From Clostridiales bacterium (GTDB lineage: Bacteria > Bacillota > Clostridia > UBA1381): a stretch of DNA of 64,000 nt. Position 1 is the stretch's first letter. The number at the start of each line of letters is the position of its first letter. The stretch spans positions 38,693 through 102,692 of the forward strand of contig JAQXZB010000041.1 of the NCBI GenBank assembly GCA_029226975.1, in the 5' to 3' direction. Made by a program: the position numbers and the translations under genes. This document shows, piece after piece, positions 34,763 to 43,246 of this stretch. The notes below the pieces were generated by a model. It saw nothing but the letters and a program-made list of their open reading frames with translations. It had not been told where the DNA came from and did no database searches.

Positions 34763-34797
34763 AGTTAATTCACCTCAAATTCAGAACGTTTTGAATT

Positions 34798-34826
34798 AGT
34801 TTAACACAAATAAGCGGGAATGTCAA
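34798..34826 (-). promoter_or_regulatory. Promoter of smpB
   Basis: On the minus strand TTGACA (34826-34821), 17-bp spacer, TAAACT (34803-34798), about 36 bases before the start codon. Confidence 0.75.
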
Positions 34827-34868
34827 TCGTTACGATAAAAAAGATTTTATATTATTTTGAATTAGTAC

Positions 34869-34897
34869 TTGATTTTTTCTGGTTTTTGCGGTACAAT
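34869..34897 (+). promoter_or_regulatory. Promoter of pgi
   Basis: TTGATT at 34869, 17-bp spacer, TACAAT at 34892, about 38 bases before the start of glucose-6-phosphate isomerase. Confidence 0.75.
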
Positions 34898-34934
34898 ATA
34901 ATTATATAAATATATATCAAGGAGGAATGTGTCA

Positions 34935-36287
34935 ATGAGCAATATATCATTTGACTATTCTGGTGCACTTTCCTTTGTGGGTCAGCATGAGATAGATTAT
35001 ATGGCTGATGCGGTAAAGGATGCGCATGAGAAGCTTCATAATAAAACCGGCGCGGGCAACGACTTTGTCGGTTGGGTAAATCTGCCGACAGATTATGATA
35101 AAGAGGAGTTTGCCAGAATTAAAAAGGCTGCCGAGAAAATACGCTCGGATTCCGATGTTCTGGTTGTTATAGGTATCGGCGGTTCATATCTCGGTGCGAG
35201 GGCGGCTATAGAAATGCTTGCGCACTCATTTATGAATTCTCTTGATAAGGAGAAAAGAAACGGTCCCGCAATTTATTATGCGGGCAACAGCATAAGTTCG
35301 ACATATCTTGCAGAGCTGCTTGAGGCTGTTGAGGGCAAGGACATTTCCGTAAACGTTATCTCGAAATCGGGAACAACCACAGAGCCTGCCATTGCTTTTA
35401 GAATTTTTAAAGAGCTTTTGGAAAAGAAGTACGGCAAGGAGGGCGCAAGAGAAAGAATTTACGCCACAACCGATAAAAAGCGCGGCGCTCTAAAGACACT
35501 TGCGGACGCAGAGGGTTATGAAACCTTTGTTATAAGCGATGATGTCGGCGGAAGATACTCGGTGCTTACGGCGGTGGGCTTATTGCCGATTGCCGCGGCG
35601 GGCATTGATATTGACGAGATGATGAAGGGCGCAAAGGACGGTCAGGACGAGTACAATAACGCAGACCTTGCAACAAATCCGTGCTATCAGTATGCGGCGG
35701 TAAGAAACGCTCTTTCAAGAAAGGGCAAAACCGTTGAAATGATGGTAAACTTTGAGCCGTGTCTGCACTACTTCGGCGAGTGGTGGAAGCAGCTCTACGG
35801 CGAAAGCGAGGGCAAGGACAATAAGGGTATTTTCCCGGCTGCGGGTGATTTCTCCACAGACCTGCACTCAATGGGTCAGTATATCCAGCAGGGACAAAGA
35901 CTTTTGTTTGAAACGGCGCTCATTGTAGAAAAGCCGAGAAAGAATGTTGTAATAGAACAAACCGAGGACAATCTCGACGGACTGAACTTCCTTGCGGGCA
36001 AGGATTTGGATTTTGTAAACGAGATGGCGGCAAAGGGCGTAAAGCTTGCGCATATAGACGGCGGAGTGCCGAATTTGAAGGTTTCAATCCCCGAGCTTAA
36101 CGCTTATTACTTCGGTAAGCTGGTATATTTCTTTGAAAAGGCATGCGGAATTTCGGGTTATATTTTAGGTGTAAACCCCTTTGATCAGCCCGGCGTTGAG
36201 TCATATAAGAAAAATATGTTCGCACTTTTGGGAAAGCCCGGCTATGAGGATCAGAAGGCGGCACTCGAAGAAAGACTTGGTAAATAA
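34935..36287 (+). CDS. pgi: Glucose-6-phosphate isomerase
   Basis: Glycolytic isomerase of glucose-6-phosphate and fructose-6-phosphate. 450 aa, the short bacterial/Firmicutes form. Sugar-phosphate-binding motifs [21 protein letters not shown] and [16 protein letters not shown], and the catalytic GQYIQQGQR segment are present. The ATG at 34935, 9 bases after AAGGAGG, is preferred to the GTG at 34929. A P-loop protein gene follows 31 bases later. Confidence 0.98.
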   Translation: MSNISFDYSGALSFVGQHEIDYMADAVKDAHEKLHNKTGAGNDFVGWVNLPTDYDKEEFARIKKAAEKIRSDSDVLVVIGIGGSYLGARAAIEMLAHSFMNSLDKEKRNGPAIYYAGNSISSTYLAELLEAVEGKDISVNVISKSGTTTEPAIAFRIFKELLEKKYGKEGARERIYATTDKKRGALKTLADAEGYETFVISDDVGGRYSVLTAVGLLPIAAAGIDIDEMMKGAKDGQDEYNNADLATNPCYQYAAVRNALSRKGKTVEMMVNFEPCLHYFGEWWKQLYGESEGKDNKGIFPAAGDFSTDLHSMGQYIQQGQRLLFETALIVEKPRKNVVIEQTEDNLDGLNFLAGKDLDFVNEMAAKGVKLAHIDGGVPNLKVSIPELNAYYFGKLVYFFEKACGISGYILGVNPFDQPGVESYKKNMFALLGKPGYEDQKAALEERLGK

Positions 36288-36318
36288 ATTTTAAATAATA
36301 TAAAGGAGGAAGATTAAC

Positions 36319-36732
36319 ATGGTTGAGCTTCTAATCGGAAAAAAGGGAACAGGTAAGACAAAGGCTCTTATCGAAAACGTAAACAGCGCGGCAACGGTTG
36401 CAAAGGGCAATGTTGTATTCATCAGTGATGATACAAGAAGAAATATGCACGAAATCCGTTCAAGCGTAAGAATGGCTGATACAAAGGATTTTGATATCAG
36501 AACCTACAACGAATTTTTGGGTTTCATAAGCGGTATCATAAGCCGTGACTATGACATCACAAACATTTTTATCGACGGTATTTTTAAGATCGTCGGTACA
36601 ACCGAGCTTGACGGCTTTGAGGAGTTTTTGAGCAGACTTGAGGTTATAAGCAAGAGCCTGAATATTTCATTTGTTATATCGGTAAGCATAGACGCACAAA
36701 CAGCTCCCGATTATATCAAAAATCTTGCGTAA
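36319..36732 (+). CDS. Small P-loop NTPase-like protein, function unknown
   Basis: 137 aa. The N-terminus has a Walker A, GKKGTGKTKA (residues 7-16), and a hydrophobic strand ending IFIDGIFKI stands where a Walker B would be, so nucleotide binding is likely. No other known domain. GGAGGAAG precedes the ATG. It sits between pgi and threonine synthase and is probably cotranscribed with them. I recognise the type (short twin-motif ATPases found in Clostridia) but not a named function. Confidence 0.75.
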   Translation: MVELLIGKKGTGKTKALIENVNSAATVAKGNVVFISDDTRRNMHEIRSSVRMADTKDFDIRTYNEFLGFISGIISRDYDITNIFIDGIFKIVGTTELDGFEEFLSRLEVISKSLNISFVISVSIDAQTAPDYIKNLA

Positions 36733-36761
36733 GGCAATAAAGCTTTGGAGGTTTTGATTTA

Positions 36762-38264
36762 ATGCAGTATCAAAGTACGAGGGACAAGAGTATCAAGGTG
36801 ACGGCTGCCGAAGCGATTAAGCAGGGACTCAGCACCGAAGGCGGATTGTTTGTGCCGGACAGCTTTCCCTCAGTTAGTTTAGAGGAAATTGAAGAATTAG
36901 CTGATAAATCATATACTGAGCGCGCGTATTTCGTGCTCAGTAAATTCCTGACGGATTTTAGCGAAGAGGAGCTTCTCTATTGTATAAACAATGCATATAC
37001 AAAGGAAAAGTTTGAAACAAACAGTATTGCTCCTCTGTATAAATTAAATGACAGTACATATGTTCTGGAGCTGTGGCACGGTCCTACCTGTGCATTTAAG
37101 GATATGGCGCTTCAGATACTTCCGTATCTGCTCACAACGTCAATGAAAAAGACGAACGAGAAGGACGAGGTTGTAATCCTCGTTGCCACCTCCGGCGATA
37201 CGGGAAAGGCAGCCCTTGAGGGCTTTAAGGACGTTGAGGGAACAAGAATAATCGTATTCTATCCCAATAACGGAGTAAGCGAGATACAGAAGCTTCAGAT
37301 GGTTACTCAGGAGGGAAACAATGTTTCCGTTGCCGCCGTAAATGGCAATTTTGACGATGCCCAAAACGGGGTAAAGAGGATATTTACAGACGGAGAATAT
37401 GCAAAGCTTCTTGAGAAAAATCAATTTAAGCTTTCATCGGCAAACTCAATAAACTGGGGACGTCTTGTGCCGCAGATTGTATATTATTTCTCGGCATATG
37501 CGGATATGCTCAAAAACGGAGAAATCAAGCCCGGCGAGGAAATCAATGTTGTTGTTCCTACCGGTAATTTCGGAAATATTCTTGCGTCCTATTACGCAAA
37601 GAAGATGGGACTTCCCGTTAAGAAATTCATCTGCGCGTCAAATGAGAACAATGTGCTGACGGAGTTTATAGAAACCGGCATTTACAACAAAAACAGAGAG
37701 TTCCATACCACAATTTCGCCGTCAATGGATATTTTAATATCTTCAAACCTGGAAAGATTTTTGTTTGACCTTACGGGTGAGGATGACAAGGCGGTTTCAA
37801 AGTGGATGGAGGCGCTTAACCGTGACGGTGTATATGAAATTCCGGCAGATGTAAAGGGTAAGCTGACTTCAATGTTTGCGGCAGGTTGCTGTGATGATAA
37901 GGAAACAATGGCGGCAATAAAGGACTGTGCCGAAAAGTATGATTATGTAATCGATACACATACTGCGGTTGCAAAAGCGGTATATGACAATTATGTTAAG
38001 GAAACCGGCGACAGTACAAAAACCGTTATCGCATCAACCGCCAGCCCGTTTAAGTTTAATCAGAGTGTGCTGATTGCCTTAGGTGACTATTCATCGGTTG
38101 CGGGCAAGAATGAATTTGAGCTTTTGCAGGAGCTTTCCGAAAAGAGCAGAATGCAAATCCCCAAATCTCTTGCGGCATTGCAGGATAAGTCCGTAATTTT
38201 TGACCTTGTTTGCGGCAAGGAGGAAATGCAGGAGGTTGTCAGCGACTTCCTTATGCTTGAATAG
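36762..38264 (+). CDS. thrC: Threonine synthase
   Basis: PLP enzyme that makes threonine from O-phosphohomoserine. 500 aa, the longer form with the N-terminal extension (YQSTRDKSIKVTAAEAI, GLSTEGGLFVP). The PLP lysine is in GPTCAFKDMALQ, with the phosphate loop VATSGDTGKAAL and VVPTGNFGNILA downstream. GGAGG upstream of the ATG. No other threonine-pathway gene is adjacent. Confidence 0.97.
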   Translation: MQYQSTRDKSIKVTAAEAIKQGLSTEGGLFVPDSFPSVSLEEIEELADKSYTERAYFVLSKFLTDFSEEELLYCINNAYTKEKFETNSIAPLYKLNDSTYVLELWHGPTCAFKDMALQILPYLLTTSMKKTNEKDEVVILVATSGDTGKAALEGFKDVEGTRIIVFYPNNGVSEIQKLQMVTQEGNNVSVAAVNGNFDDAQNGVKRIFTDGEYAKLLEKNQFKLSSANSINWGRLVPQIVYYFSAYADMLKNGEIKPGEEINVVVPTGNFGNILASYYAKKMGLPVKKFICASNENNVLTEFIETGIYNKNREFHTTISPSMDILISSNLERFLFDLTGEDDKAVSKWMEALNRDGVYEIPADVKGKLTSMFAAGCCDDKETMAAIKDCAEKYDYVIDTHTAVAKAVYDNYVKETGDSTKTVIASTASPFKFNQSVLIALGDYSSVAGKNEFELLQELSEKSRMQIPKSLAALQDKSVIFDLVCGKEEMQEVVSDFLMLE

Positions 38265-38275
38265 GGAGGTATACT

Positions 38276-39568
38276 ATGAAAAAAGTTGATGAAATAAGAG
38301 CAAGCCTTACCGGCGGGGAATATAACGAGCAGCTTGCTTATCTGTATGCTTGCGGCGAGGATAAGGCTCAGAGCTATGCAAACAGATACATAGAGGTTAT
38401 GGACGGCTTTGAGGAGATTTTCGGCAAGGCGGATGAGCTTAAATTGTTTAGCGCGCCGGGAAGAACCGAAATCGGCGGAAACCATACAGACCATCAGCAT
38501 GGCTGTGTGCTTGCGGGAAGCGTTAATTTGGACGTAATTGCCGCGGCAAGACCCAACGGAACGGATATAATAAGAATTAAATCCAAGGGCTATAACATGG
38601 ATGAGGTTGACGTAAACGACCTTTCCATAAAGGAGGAGCAGTTTGACAAGGCTATTTCTCTTATAAGAGGAGTTACCAAGAAATTTGTCGATATGGGCTA
38701 TGAGGTAAAGGGCTTTGACGCTTATACAATATCGAACGTTTTAAAAGGCTCGGGACTGTCCTCATCGGCGGCTTTTGAGGTGCTTATCGGAACAATGATA
38801 AACGGACTGTTTGCCGGCGGCGAGGTTAACCCTGTCGAAATAGCCAAGTTCGGACAGTATGCGGAGAATGTCTATTATAATAAGCCCAGCGGTCTTTTGG
38901 ATCAGATGAGTTCGTCTGTCGGCTCAACGGTAGCCATTGACTTTAAGGATAATGACAAGCCTGTTATAAAAAAGGCTGAATTTGACCTTGCAAAGCATGG
39001 TCATGCACTGTGCATTATAGATTCGGGGGCGGACCATGCGGATTTGACGGACGAATATGCGTCAATTCCGGCTGAAATGAAGCAGGTTGCGGGATTTTTC
39101 GGCAAGGAATATCTGCGCGATGTGGATGAAGCGGAGTTTATGGAGAAAATACCGCAGATACGCGAGGCAATCTCAAATGACAGAGCCGTTTTGCGTGCAT
39201 TCCATTTCTTCCATGAAAACCGCAGAGCCCAACAAGAAGCAAGACTTCTGGAGGAGGATGATTTTGAAGGCTTCCTTGCGCTTATTAAGGAGTCGGGACA
39301 CTCGTCATATATGTATCTTCAGAATGTGTACGCTTCATGTATGCCAAAGGCTCAGGCGGTATCATTGACGCTTGCGCTTTGCGATGAGTTTTTGGGTGAG
39401 CGCGGCGCGTACCGTGTCCACGGCGGCGGCTTTGCCGGAACAGTTCAGGCATTCGTGCCCTTTGATATGCTTGAGGAATTTAAGGCTAAGATTGAAGCTG
39501 TTCTGGGCGAGGGTATGTGTCATGTGCTTTCAATCCGTCCGATCGGCGGTTATGAATTAAAGCTTTAA
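38276..39568 (+). CDS. galK: Galactokinase
   Basis: Phosphorylates galactose to galactose-1-phosphate in the Leloir pathway. 430 aa. GHMP-kinase motifs in order: GRTEIGGNHTDHQHG (galactose-binding signature), KGSGLSSSAAFE (ATP loop, near residue 165) and RVHGGGFAGTVQAF. AGGGAGG precedes the ATG, 11 bases after thrC. The galT and galE genes are not adjacent. It could use galactose freed by the alpha-galactosidase at 16659. Confidence 0.96.
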   Translation: MKKVDEIRASLTGGEYNEQLAYLYACGEDKAQSYANRYIEVMDGFEEIFGKADELKLFSAPGRTEIGGNHTDHQHGCVLAGSVNLDVIAAARPNGTDIIRIKSKGYNMDEVDVNDLSIKEEQFDKAISLIRGVTKKFVDMGYEVKGFDAYTISNVLKGSGLSSSAAFEVLIGTMINGLFAGGEVNPVEIAKFGQYAENVYYNKPSGLLDQMSSSVGSTVAIDFKDNDKPVIKKAEFDLAKHGHALCIIDSGADHADLTDEYASIPAEMKQVAGFFGKEYLRDVDEAEFMEKIPQIREAISNDRAVLRAFHFFHENRRAQQEARLLEEDDFEGFLALIKESGHSSYMYLQNVYASCMPKAQAVSLTLALCDEFLGERGAYRVHGGGFAGTVQAFVPFDMLEEFKAKIEAVLGEGMCHVLSIRPIGGYELKL

Positions 39569-39617
39569 TACATATTTTCGGGGCTTATACAATAAAATTT
39601 AATATGGAGGTGTTGAA

Positions 39618-40427
39618 ATGCTAAAAATAACGGCAAAGCTTCACCTCCATTTTTTTACGCTTGTTTTAGCATTCCTATGTTTTTTTGAGCATCGGCTTGT
39701 CGTGTTTTTACTGACCTATGCCACAATGCTTGTGCATGAAATGAGCCATTTGCTGTGCGCAAGACTTATCGGACTTAGGACGGATAAAATATGTCTGTAT
39801 CCCTTTGGGGTTAATCTGAAGCTGAAGAATAAAATGGTACACAGCTTTGCGGATGAATGTATACTGTACCTGTCGGGACCGCTTTCAAACGCGCTGATGG
39901 CGCTTTTGTTTTTGATGCTTCGGGATAAATCCTATATTTTTGAGTTTCTGTATGTGAGCAATACCGCCCTTGCGGCAATGAATTTACTGCCTGTAATACC
40001 TCTTGACGGAGGTATTTTGTTAAAAAAAATAATAGCCCATTTTTCAAACGAAAAAACTGCGGGGAAAATTATGAAAGTTATATCCGCTTCGATAATACTT
40101 TGCCTTTTGGGGATATTTGTATACGGGGTAATGATTACGGAATATAATTTTTCAGTGCTTTTGCTGTGCGTGTTCCTTATCGGAAATCTGCTTGTGCAGC
40201 AGGAGAAATATGATGCGGATTTTGTAAAGGAGCTTATGTTCTACGACAGGAAGAATAAATCCAAAATACATCATATCATAACGGACAGCGATAATTTCCC
40301 GGATATAATTCATAAATTCCATAAAAACAAATACAATATAGTATATCAAACCGATAAGCAGGGACATATAACAAAAACAATGACGGAGGAGGAAATCCTC
40401 CGCGTTCTTTTGAGCAATAAACCATAG
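39618..40427 (+). CDS. spoIVFB: SpoIVFB-like intramembrane site-2 metalloprotease
   Basis: Membrane zinc protease; in sporulating Bacillus it cleaves pro-sigma-K in the outer forespore membrane. 269 aa with about six TM segments. The zinc motif HEMSH lies in MLVHEMSHLLCAR (near residue 44) and the third ligand in NLLPVIPLDGG (near 125). The C-terminal part (about 200-269) looks like half of a CBS domain. GGAGGTG is upstream of the ATG. Its usual inhibitor partner SpoIVFA is not next to it, so its role in spore formation is inferred. Confidence 0.85.
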   Translation: MLKITAKLHLHFFTLVLAFLCFFEHRLVVFLLTYATMLVHEMSHLLCARLIGLRTDKICLYPFGVNLKLKNKMVHSFADECILYLSGPLSNALMALLFLMLRDKSYIFEFLYVSNTALAAMNLLPVIPLDGGILLKKIIAHFSNEKTAGKIMKVISASIILCLLGIFVYGVMITEYNFSVLLLCVFLIGNLLVQQEKYDADFVKELMFYDRKNKSKIHHIITDSDNFPDIIHKFHKNKYNIVYQTDKQGHITKTMTEEEILRVLLSNKP

Positions 40428-40441
40428 AGCGGAGGGTGTAT

Positions 40442-41569
40442 ATGAAAAGAATAATATGTATTGTATTATCAATGGCGGCGTTGTGGAATACGGGCGTGTT
40501 TGCCCAGGTGCAGACCGATGCGAAATCCGTTATTCTTATGGAGGCGTCTACAGGCAAGGTCCTCTATGAGGATAATGCCGATGAGCAGCTGCCTATAGCA
40601 AGCGTAACCAAAATTATGACGATGCTGCTTATTGCAGAGGCGATAGATTTGGGAAAAATAACGGCTGACGATATGGTAAGCGTAAGCGAGAATGCAATGA
40701 GCTACGGCGGCTCTACCATGTTTCTCGAAGCGGGGGAGCAGCTTAGTGTAAGCGATATGCTAAAGGGTATAGCCGTAGCCTCCGCCAATGACGGAGCGGT
40801 GGCAATGGCGGAATTTTTAGAGGGAAGCGAAAGCGCCTTTGTGGATAAAATGAATAAGCGCGCCAAGGAGCTGGGCATGGAAAACACAAATTTTATGAAC
40901 ACAAACGGACTTGACGAGGAGGGGCATTATTCCTCGGCAAGAGATGTTGCGATAATGTCAAGAGAGCTTATATCCCATCCGCTTATATTCGATTACACCA
41001 CTATTTGGATAGATCAGCTAAGAGACGGAAAGTTTCAGCTTGCCAATACAAATAAGCTTATTCGTTTTTATAACGGAGCCAACGGCTTAAAAACCGGCTC
41101 AACCTCGCAGGCTCTGTGCTGCTTGAGCGCAACGGCAAAAAGGGATAATATGCAGCTTATTGCGGTGGTTTTGGGCGCACCCACCTCGGCAAAGCGCTTT
41201 GACAGCGCCAAAGCACTGCTTGATTACGGCTTTGCCGGGTATAAAATAGAGAATGTGCTTGACAGTGAGGAGATAATGGGTGAAACGGAGGTCAAGTTAG
41301 GGCTTGCGGATAAGGTTGAATACCGGGCGGAAAAAAGCTATCCCATATTAAGAGAAAAGGGCGACGGTGAGGAATGTACTCCCGAAATATCCGTTGACGA
41401 GTGCGTATATGCACCGATAAAGGCAGGGGATAAGGTGGGAAGTGCAAGGGTTGTTTACAACGGTGAGGAGGAAGAAATAGAGCTTGTGGCTGTCTCGGAT
41501 GTGGAGGCAAAAAGCTTAAAGCTTATCCTTGCGGATATGGTAAAAATATTTTTGGGGAATTTTTGTTAA
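40442..41569 (+). CDS. dacF: D-alanyl-D-alanine carboxypeptidase (DacF/PBP5-like)
   Basis: Penicillin-binding protein that trims the terminal D-Ala from peptidoglycan. Signal peptide MKRIICIVLSMAALWNTG.FA with cleavage before QVQT. Active-site motifs: SVTK (serine near residue 55), SAN in VASANDGAV and KTG in GLKTGSTS. A C-terminal beta domain (about 275-360) with a short amphipathic end tethers it to the membrane. The ATG at 40442 follows GGAGGG. 375 aa. DacF in spore formers works in spore cortex or vegetative wall; here it follows SpoIVFB directly. Confidence 0.94.
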   Translation: MKRIICIVLSMAALWNTGVFAQVQTDAKSVILMEASTGKVLYEDNADEQLPIASVTKIMTMLLIAEAIDLGKITADDMVSVSENAMSYGGSTMFLEAGEQLSVSDMLKGIAVASANDGAVAMAEFLEGSESAFVDKMNKRAKELGMENTNFMNTNGLDEEGHYSSARDVAIMSRELISHPLIFDYTTIWIDQLRDGKFQLANTNKLIRFYNGANGLKTGSTSQALCCLSATAKRDNMQLIAVVLGAPTSAKRFDSAKALLDYGFAGYKIENVLDSEEIMGETEVKLGLADKVEYRAEKSYPILREKGDGEECTPEISVDECVYAPIKAGDKVGSARVVYNGEEEEIELVAVSDVEAKSLKLILADMVKIFLGNFC

Positions 41570-41585
41570 AAATTCCGCAAAATAC

Positions 41586-41614
41586 TTTACTCACAGAGAG
41601 TTTTATGTTATAAT
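41586..41614 (+). promoter_or_regulatory. Promoter of the rex operon
   Basis: TTTACT at 41586, 17-bp spacer, TATAAT at 41609, about 39 bases before the Rex start. Just upstream (41556-41576) is a perfect 9-bp hairpin GGAATTTTT/AAAAATTCC overlapping the dacF stop, without a T-run. Confidence 0.75.
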
Positions 41615-41652
41615 TGTATATAAGCATTAAGAAACAAAGGGGAAATTGTAAG

Positions 41653-42294
41653 ATGAACGATGTTAAAAAAGTTCCGGACGTGGTAATTAAGCGTTTGCCG
41701 AGATATTACAGATATTTGGGAGATCTTCTCAATCAGGATATTAAGCGGATTTCATCCGGGGCGTTAAGCCTTAGGATGCACGTTACAGCATCACAGATAA
41801 GGCAGGACTTCAATTACTTCGGAGGCTTCGGACAGCAGGGATACGGCTACAATGTTGAATTTTTATACAATGAAATAGGAAAAATACTGGGGCTTGACGA
41901 GGGTGACTCCACAATTATTGTCGGTGCGGGAAACTTGGGACGCGCGCTGGCGTGCCACAGCGGCTTTGAACGGCGCGGCTTCAGACTGGTGGGAATATTC
42001 GATTCAAATCCCGATGTCATAGGCACGGAAATTGCCGGACTGCAGGTATTGGATATATGCTATCTTGAGGACTTCTTGAGCAAAATCAAGGTGGATATAG
42101 GAATACTGACAGTACCGAAGGCTGCGGTACAGAAAATTGCGGAGAGGATTGTAAAATGCGGAGTAAAGGGACTGCTTAACTTTTCCTATGCGGAGCTTAA
42201 TCTCTCACAGGATGTGGCAGTGGAGAATGTACATATCTCCGACCCGATGATGACGCTTTCCTACAGAATAAGAAGAATAGGTAACGAGCAATGA
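41653..42294 (+). CDS. rex: Redox-sensing transcriptional repressor Rex
   Basis: NADH/NAD+ sensor that represses fermentation genes until NADH rises. 213 aa. N-terminal winged helix (about 1-85; VPDVVIKRLPRYYRYL, VTASQIRQDFNYFGGFGQQGYGY) precedes a Rossmann fold with GAGNLGRALA near residue 95. The ATG at 41653 is chosen because AAAGGGGA is about 8 bases upstream; longer in-frame starts exist. It overlaps the next gene by 4 bases. Confidence 0.97.
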   Translation: MNDVKKVPDVVIKRLPRYYRYLGDLLNQDIKRISSGALSLRMHVTASQIRQDFNYFGGFGQQGYGYNVEFLYNEIGKILGLDEGDSTIIVGAGNLGRALACHSGFERRGFRLVGIFDSNPDVIGTEIAGLQVLDICYLEDFLSKIKVDIGILTVPKAAVQKIAERIVKCGVKGLLNFSYAELNLSQDVAVENVHISDPMMTLSYRIRRIGNEQ

Positions 42295-43112
42295 GAACGA
42301 TAGCATTTGTAGGTCCGAGCGGAAGCGGAAAGAGCTACCGCTCAATCATGGTATCACAGCAGTACGGCGCGGACGCGATAATCGACGACGGACTGCTGAT
42401 TTCCCACGGAAAGGTGATTGCGGGAACCTCCGCAAAGCGCGAAGCAACAAGAATTGCTTCCGTAAAGCACGCGCTGTTTATGAAGGATGAATATGCCGCT
42501 GAAATGATAAGAGCAATACGCCACAGCTCCATTAAATGCCTGATGATTTTGGGTACCTCAGATGAGATGGTGCATAAAATCGCAAAAAGGCTTAAAGCCG
42601 AGCCGATTGAGCATATTATCAGAATAGAGGACATTGCCACTCCCGAGGAAATACAAATGGCGCACAATATGCGCAATAATCAGGGCAAGCACGTTATACC
42701 CGTTCCGACCTTTGAGATAAAAAAGGACTTTTCGGGATATTTCCTGCATCCCTTACGGCTGTTTCAAAAAAATAAAAATACCGAAATTGACAGTGCCGAG
42801 GCGGATAAATCCATAGTGCGTCCCACTTTCAGCTATATGGGCGATTATATTATATCGGATAACGCCCTAAAAAGCATAGCAGTGCATGAGGGAAGCAAAA
42901 TTAAGGGAATACACCGCATTACATATGTTAATATCCGTAAAACCGGACACGGCGCTCACATAGATATAGAATGTATTGTAAATTACGGCGCCGATATAGA
43001 GCGGGTATGTACGGCTGTGCAGCTTGCCGTAAAAAGGAATATAGAAAAATTTACTTCGGTAAACGTAAGAAGAGTGCATATTCTCGTAAAAGGCTTGAAT
43101 ATACCGCGATAG
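42291..43112 (+). CDS. P-loop NTPase domain fused to an Asp23/Gls24-like domain
   Basis: 273-aa protein of two parts. Residues 1-150 are an NTPase-like domain with Walker A GPSGSGKSYR (8-15) and a possible sensor strand (IKCLMILGTSDEM). Residues about 175-270 match the Asp23/Gls24 (DUF322) fold, with ISDNALKSIAVHE..KIKGI and HIDIECIVNYGADI, and the ending VNVRRVHILVKGL. Asp23-type proteins act at the membrane or wall in stress, and here the domain is coupled to a nucleotide-binding one. It overlaps rex by 4 bases, so the two are probably regulated together. The biochemical role is unknown. Confidence 0.8.
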   Translation: MRTIAFVGPSGSGKSYRSIMVSQQYGADAIIDDGLLISHGKVIAGTSAKREATRIASVKHALFMKDEYAAEMIRAIRHSSIKCLMILGTSDEMVHKIAKRLKAEPIEHIIRIEDIATPEEIQMAHNMRNNQGKHVIPVPTFEIKKDFSGYFLHPLRLFQKNKNTEIDSAEADKSIVRPTFSYMGDYIISDNALKSIAVHEGSKIKGIHRITYVNIRKTGHGAHIDIECIVNYGADIERVCTAVQLAVKRNIEKFTSVNVRRVHILVKGLNIPR

Positions 43113-43122
43113 GTGTAAAAAA

Positions 43123-43168
43123 GGGAGCCTCGCTGCATAATAAGCGCGGGTTCCCGGTTTTTTTGTGC
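43123..43168 (+). terminator. Terminator after the rex operon
   Basis: GGGAGCC pairs with GGTTCCC (one G-U pair), with AGC/GCT inside, followed by GGTTTTTTTG. It ends the rex unit before the uvrB promoter. Confidence 0.85.
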
Positions 43169-43184
43169 ATATTATAAGAAAATG

Positions 43185-43224
43185 CGAATATTTGTTTGAC
43201 AAATACATCTGTTTGTGCTATTAT
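43185..43224 (+). promoter_or_regulatory. uvrB promoter with overlapping LexA-like box
   Basis: The promoter is TTGACA at 43196, 17-bp spacer, TATTAT at 43219. CGAATATTTGTTTG at 43185-43198 matches the Gram-positive LexA/DinR box (CGAACRNRYGTTYC) at most positions and overlaps the -35 box, where LexA would block transcription. Damage induction is therefore inferred. No similar box was seen before addB or uvrA. Confidence 0.65.
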
Positions 43225-43246
43225 AGTAGAAAAGGAGGTGCAGCCG

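Noticed and set aside
39569..39617. CATATT and ATACAAT before the SpoIVFB-like gene looked like a sigma-E promoter.
   Set aside because: The spacing between the two elements is about 10 bases, too short for sigma-E, so it was not annotated.
41556..41576. The GGAATTTTT/AAAAATTCC hairpin overlapping the dacF stop as a terminator or Rex operator.
   Set aside because: No T-run follows and only half of a Rex site (TTGTTAA) is visible.
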